Assembly (NCBI RefSeq): GCF_002906575.1
Contig: NZ_CP026309.1
Span: 1 to 64,000, forward strand
Source of the DNA: Salinigranum rubrum
GTDB taxonomy: Archaea; Halobacteriota; Halobacteria; Halobacteriales; Haloferacaceae
Length of the DNA: 64,000 nt
Reading direction: 5' to 3'
This document shows positions 28,334-36,021 of this stretch, piece by piece (the stretch's first letter is position 1; each line of letters begins with the position of its first letter). A program made the position numbers and the translations under genes. Under the pieces are notes generated by a model, which saw only the letters and a program-made list of their open reading frames with translations, was not told the origin of the DNA and searched no databases.

Positions 28334-28347
28334 CCGGCCCTTGGCTT
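28334..28347 (+). repeat. attR direct repeat
   Basis: CCGGCCCTTGGCTT, identical to the tRNA-Cys 3' end. It is followed by a T run (TTTTTTCG). The chromosomal gene order resumes after it with a pilin-like gene at 28462. Confidence 0.9.
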
Positions 28348-28461
28348 TTTTCGCGACGAACGTGGCAGCCGAACGGATTTGTACCGTCCCGACCAACGTC
28401 GAGTGCAGATGTCGCCGTGTCCGACCGACCCGCCACAGCCTCTCAGCAGCCGTGAGCAGCC

Positions 28462-28839
28462 ATGCTAGACGACGGCGACCGACTGTTGACCCTGTTCGGC
28501 GTCGCTGTCACGCTCTTCGTCGTCGTCGGACTCGTCGGTGTGGTCGTCGCGGGTCTCAGTGGCCCCTCGACCGAAATCAGGGAGGCGCCCGATTCGGACT
28601 GGTCGCTCGAACGGCTCAACGACTCGCACGTCCGGATCACACATCAGGGCGGTGAGGCGGTCCCAGCGACCGACCTCGTGGTGACGGCCGACGGGGTACG
28701 ACGTCGCGTCTCGTGGCGCGGCGTCGTCAGCGACGGCGACACGGGCGTGGTCCGCGCCGACCGGGGCGTGCTCGTCCAACTGTACTGGACGTCCGACGCG
28801 GGCGAGCGCGTGAAGCTTCGGTCGTGGGACGACGTTTGA
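28462..28839 (+). CDS. Type IV pilin-like membrane-anchored protein
   Basis: 125 aa. A single hydrophobic helix (about residues 8-31, LLTLFGVAVTLFVVVGLVGVVVAG) is followed by a beta-rich extracellular domain with DSHVRITHQGGEAVPATDLVVTADG. That pattern recurs in the C-terminal domain of haloarchaeal pilin-like and archaellin-like proteins. There is no clear class III signal peptidase site, so I cannot say it is processed as a pilin. It is the first gene after the element's right end. Confidence 0.65.
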   Translation: MLDDGDRLLTLFGVAVTLFVVVGLVGVVVAGLSGPSTEIREAPDSDWSLERLNDSHVRITHQGGEAVPATDLVVTADGVRRRVSWRGVVSDGDTGVVRADRGVLVQLYWTSDAGERVKLRSWDDV

Positions 28840-29055
28840 CGGAACGGACCTTTCCTTGACCCACCATGGCGCTACGTTTCGTTTTCGGGCGCATCACTCT
28901 TCGAAGCCGAAGGTCTCTACACGCACACGTGGGCGTGTCTTGCTTTTTCCCGTAAGAGTTATGATACACATGTGGTAATGGTAGGCTGGTGGCCGTCGAC
29001 TCTCTCTTGACCGGCTGCCGAGTTGGGTGTCCCCTCCCCCAACTCTCCACACTGC

Positions 29056-29436
29056 CTACGACGTGAGCGACCCGACCGCTTCCGTCGCGGACTCCTCGTC
29101 GGCGAGCCACTCGTTCGCCCACGACTCGATGGCGTCGAACACCGGTGCGAGCGACTCGCCCTTGTCGGTCAGCGAGTAGTACGTCGCGACGGGTGCGTCC
29201 TCTTCGAGCCGTCGGTCGACGAAGCCCGTCTCCTGGAGGTCGTCGAGAACACGCGAGAGCGTCCGGGCGCTCGACCCCGTCGAGCGCTTGAGTTCGTTGA
29301 ACCGCTTCTCGCCCTCCTGGAGGTCGTGCAACACGATGAGCCGCCACTGGGACCCGATCTGTTCGAGCGAGTCGATGACGACGCAGGCCTCTTCGCTGTA
29401 CCGCTCGTCCGGATCGGCCGGTCCTCTCGTTGTCAC
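29056..29436 (-). CDS. HxlR-family transcriptional regulator
   Basis: 126 aa from GTG at 29436. The wHTH core EACVVIDSLEQIGSQWRLIVLHDLQEGEKRFNELKR and SSARTLSRVLDDLQETGFVDRR is HxlR-type, ending with ATYYSLTDKGESLAPVFDAI. An in-frame ATG at 29481 would add 15 residues, but a strong TATA (ACTATATA) with a BRE-like CGAAACGA lies inside that extension, about 26 bases before the GTG. I therefore prefer the GTG. Cys18 near the N-terminus is positioned like the redox-sensing Cys of some HxlR proteins, although that role is inference. Confidence 0.85.
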   Translation of the reverse strand: MTTRGPADPDERYSEEACVVIDSLEQIGSQWRLIVLHDLQEGEKRFNELKRSTGSSARTLSRVLDDLQETGFVDRRLEEDAPVATYYSLTDKGESLAPVFDAIESWANEWLADEESATEAVGSLTS

Positions 29437-29481
29437 GTCCAGCGATAGGGACGCGTCGTATATAGTGATTCGTTTCGACAT

Positions 29482-29502
29482 CAGCTAACAGTTTGTTAGC
29501 TG
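29482..29502. promoter_or_regulatory. Inverted repeat upstream of the HxlR gene
   Basis: Perfect 9-bp arms CAGCTAACA and TGTTAGCTG separated by GTT, ending about 20 bases upstream of the HxlR TATA box. The position suits autoregulation, or control of the divergent ASCH gene at 29601. Confidence 0.6.
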
Positions 29503-29600
29503 TCAGCCCCCCGTCCGGACTGTCTCACGGTCCGACTCACCGACGCGAGGGGGAGCGGGCGGCCCGCGGGTTTTTGTCCGTCCCACCCGCCGCCCCTAGT

Positions 29601-29921
29601 ATGGCAACCATCGACGCCAGCGACCTCCTGCCGAACGAGCGCGTCGAACAGACGGCGCTTTCGGGCGAACTGACACAGCTCCACCGCGGTGACCGTTACG
29701 CCGACGCGGGGGACACGTTCGAGATCGACGGCGTCACGTTCGTCGTCACCGCGGTCGACGAGCGCACCCTGGGTGACCTCACCGACGCCGACGCGCGCGC
29801 GGAGGGCTCCGAGGACCTCGCGGCGTACAGACGACGGCTCGAAGCCGTTCACGACTCCTTCGAGTGGGACGACGACTCCGCCGTCGTCCGACATCGGTTC
29901 GAGCGGCGCGACGACGCGTAG
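29601..29921 (+). CDS. ASCH-domain protein
   Basis: 106 aa. LPNERVEQTALSGELTQLHRGDRYADAGDTFEIDGVTFVVTAVDERTLGDLTDADARAEG matches the PUA-like ASCH fold: an initial loop, RGDRYADAGD...FEI, then VVTAVDERTLGDLTD. The family binds RNA or modified nucleotides. The ATG at 29601 is a short haloarchaeal start with no overlap with the HxlR promoter. It is divergent from the HxlR gene. Confidence 0.8.
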   Translation: MATIDASDLLPNERVEQTALSGELTQLHRGDRYADAGDTFEIDGVTFVVTAVDERTLGDLTDADARAEGSEDLAAYRRRLEAVHDSFEWDDDSAVVRHRFERRDDA

Positions 29922-30000
29922 GTATCACGACGCGACTCGAGACCGCGCGACCGAGGCACGTTCAGTAACCGTTATACACCGCGTGGCCTATCGTCCGACT

Positions 30001-30870
30001 ATGCAACGACGCGCCGCGGCAATCTACGTCGCGTTCTTCCTGGTCGTGGGGGCGGCGTCGTACTCGCTCATCGCGACCGCCGAGGAACCGACGATCGGCT
30101 TCGAGAACCCCGACTACTCGCTCGAACAGGGCGATACGTTCACCATCGACGGCCAGCAGTACACCGCGACCGAAGTGGTGACGGAGGTCGAAGAGAGCAG
30201 CGGCGGTGGGCACGGCGGCGGCGGCGGCGCCACGGTCTCCCGCTCCGCGACGTTCGCGTGGACGAACCAGTCCGCCCTCTACACGGAGACGTGGGAGAAC
30301 AACTCCACCGTGACGTACGACGGCCAGGAGTGGACCGTCCTCGTCCCGAACGAGTCGGACCCCTCCTCTGCCACGCTGCGCGAGTCGATCGACCGCGCGG
30401 GCATCCTCGCCAACGACACCAACGCGGACAACGAGACGGTCACCCGGAACGGTCAGGCGTACGTCATCGTCACCGAGAACGGGTCCTCGACGCTCGTGCC
30501 GGCCAGCGAGTACTTCCCGGCGCCCGCAGAGCAACAGATCTCCGAGAGCCAGTCGCTCGACTACAACGGGAACCAGACGAGCGTGGACGTCGCGGCCGAC
30601 GCGGTGACGCTCTCGTGGAACGCGCCGCGGGAGAACACCGTTCAGGCGTCGAACCACGCGAACGTCTCTCTGAGCGGACAGACCTACCTCGTCCACTTCC
30701 CGACCAACGACTCGGTCCAACTCACGCAGGACTTCGAGAACTTCCGAGCGCAGAACGACGACATCGATCAGTTCACCGAGCAGAAGAACGGTCTCTGGGG
30801 CGTGACCATCCTCTCCGGTCTTTCCGTCGTCTTCCTCATGGGGATGGCGTTCCTCCCCTCGCGGTACTGA
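30001..30870 (+). CDS. Secreted two-anchor membrane protein of unknown function
   Basis: 289 aa. One helix near the N-terminus (about 6-26) and one at the C-terminus (LWGVTILSGLSVVFLMGMAFL, about 265-285) flank a large acidic beta-rich domain. A glycine-rich run (SGGGHGGGGG) lies near residue 68. Numerous Asn-X-Ser/Thr sequons (NQS, NNS, NST, NES, NDT, NGS) suggest an N-glycosylated surface domain. The repeated theme GDTFTIDGQQYTATEV / NSTVTYDGQEWTVLVP / NETVTRNGQAYVIV / NHANVSLSGQTYLVHFP hints at four internal beta repeats. Family unknown. Confidence 0.75.
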   Translation: MQRRAAAIYVAFFLVVGAASYSLIATAEEPTIGFENPDYSLEQGDTFTIDGQQYTATEVVTEVEESSGGGHGGGGGATVSRSATFAWTNQSALYTETWENNSTVTYDGQEWTVLVPNESDPSSATLRESIDRAGILANDTNADNETVTRNGQAYVIVTENGSSTLVPASEYFPAPAEQQISESQSLDYNGNQTSVDVAADAVTLSWNAPRENTVQASNHANVSLSGQTYLVHFPTNDSVQLTQDFENFRAQNDDIDQFTEQKNGLWGVTILSGLSVVFLMGMAFLPSRY

Positions 30871-30903
30871 GTCGCCTCGCTTCGGTTTTCGCTCTCGTCT
30901 CCG

Positions 30904-31296
30904 TCAGCAGCAGAACATGAACGGATAGATGAGAGCGACGCGGTCACCGTCTTCCAGTTCCGTATCCAGCCCGTCGAGGTTCTCGTTGAACCGCCCGTTG
31001 ACACAGACCCGGGCGTAACAGCGCGTGTTCTCGCCTTCGGGGTTCTTCCGCCAGCTTCCCGGTGGCTCGTCGACCTTCGCCCACCCGTGGGCAGTCGCCT
31101 CCTCGTCAGTCTCGGCGATGAGCAGGTCGGCGACGTCGTACTCCGCGAAGAACGCGTCGAGGAACGCCCGGAGGGTGTCGCCCTCGAACTCGAACGTGAG
31201 CTCGTGCGTGCCGAGCGCCGTCCGGACGTGGCCGGTACACCGAACCGTGACCGTCGTCTGTCGGTTCTGGGTCTCCGTCGTCGTGGTCGTGCTCAT
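30904..31296 (-). CDS. MoaD/ubiquitin-like protein ending in Cys-Cys
   Basis: 130 aa with a beta-grasp (MoaD/SAMP-like) pattern: VTVRCTGHVRTALGTHELTFEFEGDTLRAFLDAFFAEY, then RVCVNGRFNENLDGLDTELEDGDRVALIYPF. MoaD, ThiS and SAMP proteins end in Gly-Gly, which is activated and carries sulfur or forms an isopeptide. This protein ends YPFMFCC instead. The stop codon directly follows the two TGC codons and no alternative frame gives GG. It may be a sulfur carrier or metal ligand using the Cys pair, or a MoaD relative that lost conjugation. No moa gene is adjacent, but a tungstopterin enzyme lies at 38554. Confidence 0.75.
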   Translation of the reverse strand: MSTTTTTETQNRQTTVTVRCTGHVRTALGTHELTFEFEGDTLRAFLDAFFAEYDVADLLIAETDEEATAHGWAKVDEPPGSWRKNPEGENTRCYARVCVNGRFNENLDGLDTELEDGDRVALIYPFMFCC

Positions 31297-31394
31297 GTGT
31301 CGCCGTACGTCCCGTGACAGCCTCAGCGTCACTCCGAACACGTTCGGGTTACGGGCGACGACGAGGCGTACGCCGCTGGGCTCGCTCCCGTCGT

Positions 31395-31766
31395 TCAGTC
31401 CGCACCGCGCCGTCGTCCGTCGTGCTCGGTCGTGACCTGCCGGGACGGAGCGCGTGTGTCGTCCGTGTCGTCGACGCCGACGTACAGCGAGTAGACGAGG
31501 ACGCCGAACCCGGCAGCGGTGACGAGGCTCTCGATACCGACTCCGAGCGTGAATCCGATGTCGGCGACGTGATACAGCGCGCCGCCGAGGGCCGACCCGG
31601 CCGTCACGAGGCCGAACCCGACCATCAGTGCTCTGAGCGCCGGTGCTCCCTGTCGACGGAACGCCCGGTACGCGAGGAACGTGATGAGCGCGCCCAGAAT
31701 GAGCGTCACCGTCTTCGTCACCACGAGGAGGACTGTCGCGTCGTTCGTGCTCAGGTTCACGGTCAT
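31395..31766 (-). CDS. Three-helix membrane protein
   Basis: 123 aa from the ATG at 31766 (MTVNLSTNDATVLLVVTKTV). Hydrophobic helices are at about 10-32, 43-63 and 70-92 (FTLGVGIESLVTAAGFGVLVYSLYV), followed by a polar tail. This size and topology is common among small haloarchaeal proteins next to HTH or stress genes. No catalytic motif. I rejected the longer start at 31802 because its extra residues are a basic run without hydrophobic character. Confidence 0.65.
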   Translation of the reverse strand: MTVNLSTNDATVLLVVTKTVTLILGALITFLAYRAFRRQGAPALRALMVGFGLVTAGSALGGALYHVADIGFTLGVGIESLVTAAGFGVLVYSLYVGVDDTDDTRAPSRQVTTEHDGRRRGAD

Positions 31767-31912
31767 ACTTCGTACGGACACCTCCCGTCGACGTGTCGTC
31801 ACCTCGGCATAAATACGGCTGCGGTGGTTTCAAGCAGCTGAGAACGGGTTCGACCGCGTCGACGCGAACCCGTCAGAAGACATATGTCCGTCGCGGGTGC
31901 GCAGTTCGACGC

Positions 31913-32650
31913 ATGAAGAAAGTCCTCGCGAGCGTCGGTATCGGCAACGCGACGGTCGACACGGTGCTGGCCTCCTCGACGGTCGAACCGGGTCAGTCGG
32001 TCGACGTCGAGATACACATCGAGGGCGGCTCCGCCGAACAGACGGTCGACGCCATCGAACTCGAAGTCGAGACGCGGTGTGCGACCGACGACGGCTACAC
32101 GGAGGTCGACGTCGGCCGACTCCGCCTCTCCGACGGCTTCACCATCGAACCCGGCCGGAGCGACGTCCGGACCGCGACGATCGATATCCCGTACGCGACC
32201 CCCGTGACTCTCGGGCGCGTGGAGGTGTGGGTCGAGACCGAACTGGACATCTCGATGGCGGTCGATCCCGAGGACCGAGACCACCTCGACGTTCAGCCGA
32301 CCCCACGGATGCGGGCCGTGTTCGACGCCATGGACGAACTCGGCTTCTCGTTCCGCTCCGCCGAGTGTCAGATCGACCGCTCGGGACGCTACGCCTCCGG
32401 ACGAGCCTTCGTTCAGGAGTTCGAGTTCCACGCGGCGGACGGGCCGTTCAGGGGACGGGTCGACGAGGTCGAACTCGTCTTCGACCCCGCGGCGGACGCC
32501 CTCACGGTCTTCGTCGAAGTCGACCGCCGCGCTGGCGTCCTCAGCGAACTCGCCGACACCGACGAGCGGACGACGTCGATCAGGGTCGACTCGACGGACG
32601 TCGCGGCGATCCGCGACCGGCTCGAAGCCACTATCGACGGCTTCGCTTGA
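31913..32650 (+). CDS. SpoOM (sporulation-control) family protein
   Basis: 245 aa. Starts MKKVLASVGIGNATVDTVLA; the following VEPGQSVDVEIHIEGGSAEQTVDAIELEVETRC is the SpoOM arrestin-like beta sandwich. HLDVQPTPRMRAVFDAMDELGFSFRSAEC is the conserved middle, and the C-terminal VEVDRRAGVLSELADTDERTTSIRV completes the family. Archaeal members are not linked to sporulation. The fold suggests a role in membrane or protein trafficking, but this is unproven. It converges with ureF. Confidence 0.9.
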   Translation: MKKVLASVGIGNATVDTVLASSTVEPGQSVDVEIHIEGGSAEQTVDAIELEVETRCATDDGYTEVDVGRLRLSDGFTIEPGRSDVRTATIDIPYATPVTLGRVEVWVETELDISMAVDPEDRDHLDVQPTPRMRAVFDAMDELGFSFRSAECQIDRSGRYASGRAFVQEFEFHAADGPFRGRVDEVELVFDPAADALTVFVEVDRRAGVLSELADTDERTTSIRVDSTDVAAIRDRLEATIDGFA

Positions 32651-32659
32651 TTCGCCCGT

Positions 32660-33403
32660 TCAACTGACGAACAGCCGGCGTTCGGCGCGCTCGTGACCCA
32701 TCCCCATCACGTCGACCAGCGGCGCGAACGGTGCCATCGTCTCCGGGTCGCGCCCGGCGTACGTCTCGCACACGTCGCACATGACCGGGCGAAGCGTCGT
32801 GAGAAGTCGCTGGGCGTCGGTGTGGGTCAGGCGGACGAGTCGCTGTGCGGCACCGAGCAACCCGACCACGAACGAGTGACAGGCGAGCAGACACGCGTCC
32901 TCCCGTGCGATCCCCTGTCGGCGCGCGACGAGCCCCAGCGCGACGGCGTGGTTCCCGGGCGCCTCCTCTGCGAGGACGCGTCGGTAGTACGCCTCGATGA
33001 CGTCGTCGTCGGTCGTCTCGGCCATCAGTTCGAGCAGCCGACGCCCCGAGTTCTCCGAACTCTCGCGGAACTCCCGCGGGAGCGTCACCGACCGCTGTCG
33101 TTCGTCGACCGCGGCGAGCGCGTCGAGGGTCTCTCCGTCCGCGGCCTCCGCTCGGTCCCACGCCGCCGCGAGCGCGACGACGTCGCACGGGCCGACCTGT
33201 TGGTGGAGGTAGTCGCGGAGGAGCGCCTCCAGGTCGTCTCTCGTTTCGACTCGCCCCGTCGCGGCGAACTGTTCGACCCCGTAGGAGATGGTGTACGTCC
33301 CCACCGGGAGGAACGAATCCGCCAGTTGGAACGCGGCGAGCGATGCGCTCGCGTCCGCGTCCTCGCTCGCCGAATCGCCTCTCTCGGACTCGTTCTCACT
33401 CAT
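32660..33403 (-). CDS. ureF: Urease accessory protein UreF
   Basis: 247 aa, last gene of the urease operon. LAAFQLADSFLPVGTYTISYGVEQFAATGRV is the conserved N-terminal helix region, with LEALLRDYLHQQVGPCDVVALAAAW following. APGNHAVALGLVARRQGI and AQRLVRLTHTDAQRLLTTLRPVM are family motifs in the middle. UreF joins UreD and UreG in the GTP-dependent loading of nickel into the urease active site. It starts eight bases inside the end of ureE, so translation is coupled. An acidic N-terminal tail of about 22 residues precedes the conserved part. Confidence 0.95.
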   Translation of the reverse strand: MSENESERGDSASEDADASASLAAFQLADSFLPVGTYTISYGVEQFAATGRVETRDDLEALLRDYLHQQVGPCDVVALAAAWDRAEAADGETLDALAAVDERQRSVTLPREFRESSENSGRRLLELMAETTDDDVIEAYYRRVLAEEAPGNHAVALGLVARRQGIAREDACLLACHSFVVGLLGAAQRLVRLTHTDAQRLLTTLRPVMCDVCETYAGRDPETMAPFAPLVDVMGMGHERAERRLFVS

Positions 33404-34061
33404 CCGTCGCCTCCCGCGCCGTGCGCCTGAGCCGGTCGCGTGTCATCGTCGTGGCGTCCACGTGGACGTGGTCGTGTTCGTGTGCGCGCCCGTGGTCGTG
33501 GTTTTTCTGGTGGCCGTCATCATCGCCGTGCTCGTGCTCGTGGTCGTGCGAGTGAGCGTGGCCGTGACCGTGTTCGGGGCTGTGGCCCCCCTCCTCGTCC
33601 CCGTGTCCGGTCTGGCTCTCGTCGAACAGCGACGGCTCGACCGATTCGGTTCTCACCTCCGCGTTCGGTGGGAGGTACGGTTCGACAAAGGCGAGACGCT
33701 CTCCGGCGTTTCCACCGCTCGGGACGTACACCCGTCCCTCGTGAGCGACGAGGTCCCAGTGGCGGTTGCCGACGGCGTGGCCGGCGACGACCATCGCCGC
33801 CGGGTCCGCGTCGCCGTCGAACTCGACGACGAGCGCCTCGACGGCTTCGAGTTCGACGACGAACCGCTCGCCGTCTTCCGTCCGGAGGACGTCGCCGGCC
33901 GACAGCACCCGTGCGCCGTCGACGACGACGCCGACTTCCTCGCCGCCCGCCGTTCGTGTTCGAAACCGGGAGCGCCGCCGCTGCGTCTCGTCGACGACGA
34001 TTTCCCCCGCACGCTCGCCGTCATCGTCCGCTCGTTCGACGGGGCCGCGTACGACGCGCAT
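33396..34061 (-). CDS. ureE: Urease nickel chaperone UreE
   Basis: 221 aa. UreE donates nickel to urease. The N-terminal domain includes RRRSRFRTRTAGGEEVGVVVDGARVLSAGDVL, and the C-terminal domain has AMVVAGHAVGNRHWDLVAHEG (GNRHW motif) and YVPSGGNAGERLAFVEPYLP. It ends in an unusually long histidine-rich tail (about residues 155-205, alternating His, Asp, Glu and Gly) for nickel storage. The start at 34061 overlaps the ureD stop by one base (TGATG). Longer in-frame starts would lie inside ureD. Confidence 0.95.
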   Translation of the reverse strand: MRVVRGPVERADDDGERAGEIVVDETQRRRSRFRTRTAGGEEVGVVVDGARVLSAGDVLRTEDGERFVVELEAVEALVVEFDGDADPAAMVVAGHAVGNRHWDLVAHEGRVYVPSGGNAGERLAFVEPYLPPNAEVRTESVEPSLFDESQTGHGDEEGGHSPEHGHGHAHSHDHEHEHGDDDGHQKNHDHGRAHEHDHVHVDATTMTRDRLRRTAREATDE

Positions 34062-34990
34062 CAGAACTTCCTCGTGTCGGGCGCGCTGGCCCCGACGAGC
34101 GTTTCCCGCGCGCGGTTCCACACGCGGTGGAACCGGTCGGTCACGTCGCTCGCCCGCGCTCCGAGGACGCGGACGGCGACGCCCGATTCTCTGGGGAGGA
34201 CGGACGCCCCGCCGACGGCGGACGGGTCTTCGCTCCCGCCTTCGGGCTGGACGCGCTCGTGGAGGGCGTCCGCGAGCGCGGCCACCTCGTCGTGGTCCGG
34301 TGCGACCACGTAGAACGTCCCGACCACTCTGAACTCGCCGAACAGCCCCGGCCCGCGCAGGTGGTCACCGCCGTCGAGGCGGACGGCGTCGGCGAACAGT
34401 TCTTCTCCCCGACTCCGTGCCTCGACGCTCGTGTGGAGCCGTTCGAACGCGAACAGTTCGTCGCGGGCGAGTCGTCCCGGGACGACGACGTCCGCGAACA
34501 GCACGCTCGCTCCCGGTGCGAGGTCCATCTCCACCTGCTGCCAGAACCTCGCCCCCTCGTGGAGAATCGTCTCCTCGGGCAGGTATTCGAGGTAGCCGCC
34601 CTCGCCGACGTCGATTCTCGTCGTCGACGCGCCGTAGTTGCGCTCCATCCGGAGGACCTTCGTCGCGCTCCCGGTCGAGACGTGTGCGCGCGCGCCGGCC
34701 CCGACCTCGACGGTCGCCTCGTACCGGTCGCCCTGTGCGATGCCGCCCGTCGGGTCCTGGACGTACGCGGAGGCGATGTCCGGAAGCGCCTCGTCGTGGT
34801 ACAGGCCGCCGGTGAGGTGAAACGGCACGGTCGCCCGGTCGTACACCAGCCGCGACTGTCCGTCCCGGCCGCGAGCGAACCGGAGGTCGAGTTCTCCCCC
34901 TTTGCCGACGGCGCCCGCGGGCGACTGCGCGAGCGACTCCGCGGCGTACGACCGGAACTCGGGCGGCGGGCCGTTCGTCGACGCCGCCAT
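34061..34990 (-). CDS. ureD: Urease accessory protein UreD
   Basis: 309 aa. UreD (UreH) scaffolds the UreDFG complex on apo-urease. GELDLRFARGRDGQSRLVYDRATVPFHLTGGLYHDEALPDIASAYVQDPTGGIAQGDRYEATVEVGAGARAHVSTGSATKVLRM contains the conserved P-GGIAQGD and ATKV blocks, and EYLPEETILHEGARFWQ follows. It starts immediately after the ureG stop and overlaps ureE at its end. The size and motifs are normal. Confidence 0.95.
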   Translation of the reverse strand: MAASTNGPPPEFRSYAAESLAQSPAGAVGKGGELDLRFARGRDGQSRLVYDRATVPFHLTGGLYHDEALPDIASAYVQDPTGGIAQGDRYEATVEVGAGARAHVSTGSATKVLRMERNYGASTTRIDVGEGGYLEYLPEETILHEGARFWQQVEMDLAPGASVLFADVVVPGRLARDELFAFERLHTSVEARSRGEELFADAVRLDGGDHLRGPGLFGEFRVVGTFYVVAPDHDEVAALADALHERVQPEGGSEDPSAVGGASVLPRESGVAVRVLGARASDVTDRFHRVWNRARETLVGASAPDTRKF

Positions 34991-35653
34991 CTACGCGAAC
35001 AGCACCTCCCGTTCGACGTGTGCGGCGACCTCCTCGATGCCCGACTCCTCCTTGCAGTTCGTGAGGACGTACGGCCTTCCGTTTCGGACCTCCTCGGTGT
35101 CGCGTTCCATCACGTCGAGGTCCGCGCCCACGTGCGGCGCGAGGTCCGTCTTGTTGATGACGAGCAGGTCGCAGTCGACGACGCCCGGCCCCCGTTTTCG
35201 GGGGATGTCGTCGCCCTCGGCCACGGAGATGACGTAGATGAAGTAGTCGGCGAGTTCGGGATTGAACGTCGCCGCGAGGTTGTCGCCGCCGGATTCGAGG
35301 AGGACGAGGTCCAACTCGGGGTAGTTCTGCGCGTACTCGGTCACCTTGTCGAGGTTCATCGTCGGGTCCTCTCTGATGCCCGTGTGCGGACACGCGCCCG
35401 TCTCGACCCCCTGGACGAGGTCGTCGGGAATCTCGCCCGCGAACGACTCCTTCAGCACGTTCGCGTCCTCCTGGGTGAGGATATCGTTGGCGATGAGCCC
35501 GATGGTTCGGTCGTCGGTCTTCAGATGGGGGACGAGCCGCTCGATGAGCGACGTCTTTCCCGACCCGACGGGGCCCCCGATGCCGACGACGGGGACGTCG
35601 CGGTAGCTTCGCGGGCGGGTCGCGTCCTCGTTCTCCCGCTCGGTCCGGCTCAC
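34991..35653 (-). CDS. ureG: Urease GTPase UreG
   Basis: 220 aa, GTPase powering nickel insertion. Walker A is GPVGSGKT (27-34), and the G-domain continues with [37 protein letters not shown] (conserved CPH nickel-binding motif), [63 protein letters not shown], with the NKTD specificity motif. The GTG start at 35653 overlaps the ureA stop (GTGA). An acidic/basic N-terminal tail precedes the core. Confidence 0.96.
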   Translation of the reverse strand: MSRTERENEDATRPRSYRDVPVVGIGGPVGSGKTSLIERLVPHLKTDDRTIGLIANDILTQEDANVLKESFAGEIPDDLVQGVETGACPHTGIREDPTMNLDKVTEYAQNYPELDLVLLESGGDNLAATFNPELADYFIYVISVAEGDDIPRKRGPGVVDCDLLVINKTDLAPHVGADLDVMERDTEEVRNGRPYVLTNCKEESGIEEVAAHVEREVLFA

Positions 35654-35979
35654 TCGCCCACCTCCAGCGGTTCGTCCCTTCGAATCGGGTCGTGGATGGT
35701 GACGAGCTTCGTCCCGTCGGGGAACGTCGGCTCGACCTGGATCATGTCGATCATCTCGGGCACGCCCTCCATCACGTCTTCGCGGGAGAGCAGTTCCGTG
35801 GCTTCGGCGCGGATGTCGGCGACCGACATGCCGTCGCGCCCGCGCTCGAACACCCAGTCGGAGATGTACGCGACGGCTTCGGGGTGGTTGAGTTTCAGCC
35901 CGCGCTCCTTGCGGCGGCGGGCGAGTTCTGCGGCCATGAACACGGTCAGTCGTTCGGTGTCTTTCGGGGTGAGTTGCAT
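35650..35979 (-). CDS. ureA: Urease gamma subunit
   Basis: 109 aa. Starts [20 protein letters not shown], then [40 protein letters not shown] and [28 protein letters not shown], all canonical for UreA. It packs on UreB and UreC in the (abc)3 holoenzyme. It lies 42 bases after ureC. The order B-C-A differs from the bacterial A-B-C and is usual for haloarchaea. Confidence 0.97.
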   Translation of the reverse strand: MQLTPKDTERLTVFMAAELARRRKERGLKLNHPEAVAYISDWVFERGRDGMSVADIRAEATELLSREDVMEGVPEMIDMIQVEPTFPDGTKLVTIHDPIRRDEPLEVGE

Positions 35980-36021
35980 CGATGTGGTGTCCTGAGTCCT
36001 GAGGTGCGTGTGTGGTCGTGG

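Larger units (their letters stand above)
19934..28347. mobile_element. 8.4-kb integrative element in tRNA-Cys
   Basis: Bounded by a perfect 14-bp direct repeat CCGGCCCTTGGCTT (19934-19947 in the 3' end of tRNA-Cys, and 28334-28347), exactly 8400 bp apart. It holds a tyrosine integrase beside the right end, a plasmid/virus-type primase-helicase, an AbrB-like and a winged-helix regulator, a SWIM zinc-finger protein, an Mrr-type nuclease, a lipoprotein and many overlapping minigenes. No capsid, portal, terminase or conjugation gene is seen, so it looks like an integrative plasmid or satellite rather than a complete provirus. Confidence 0.9.
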
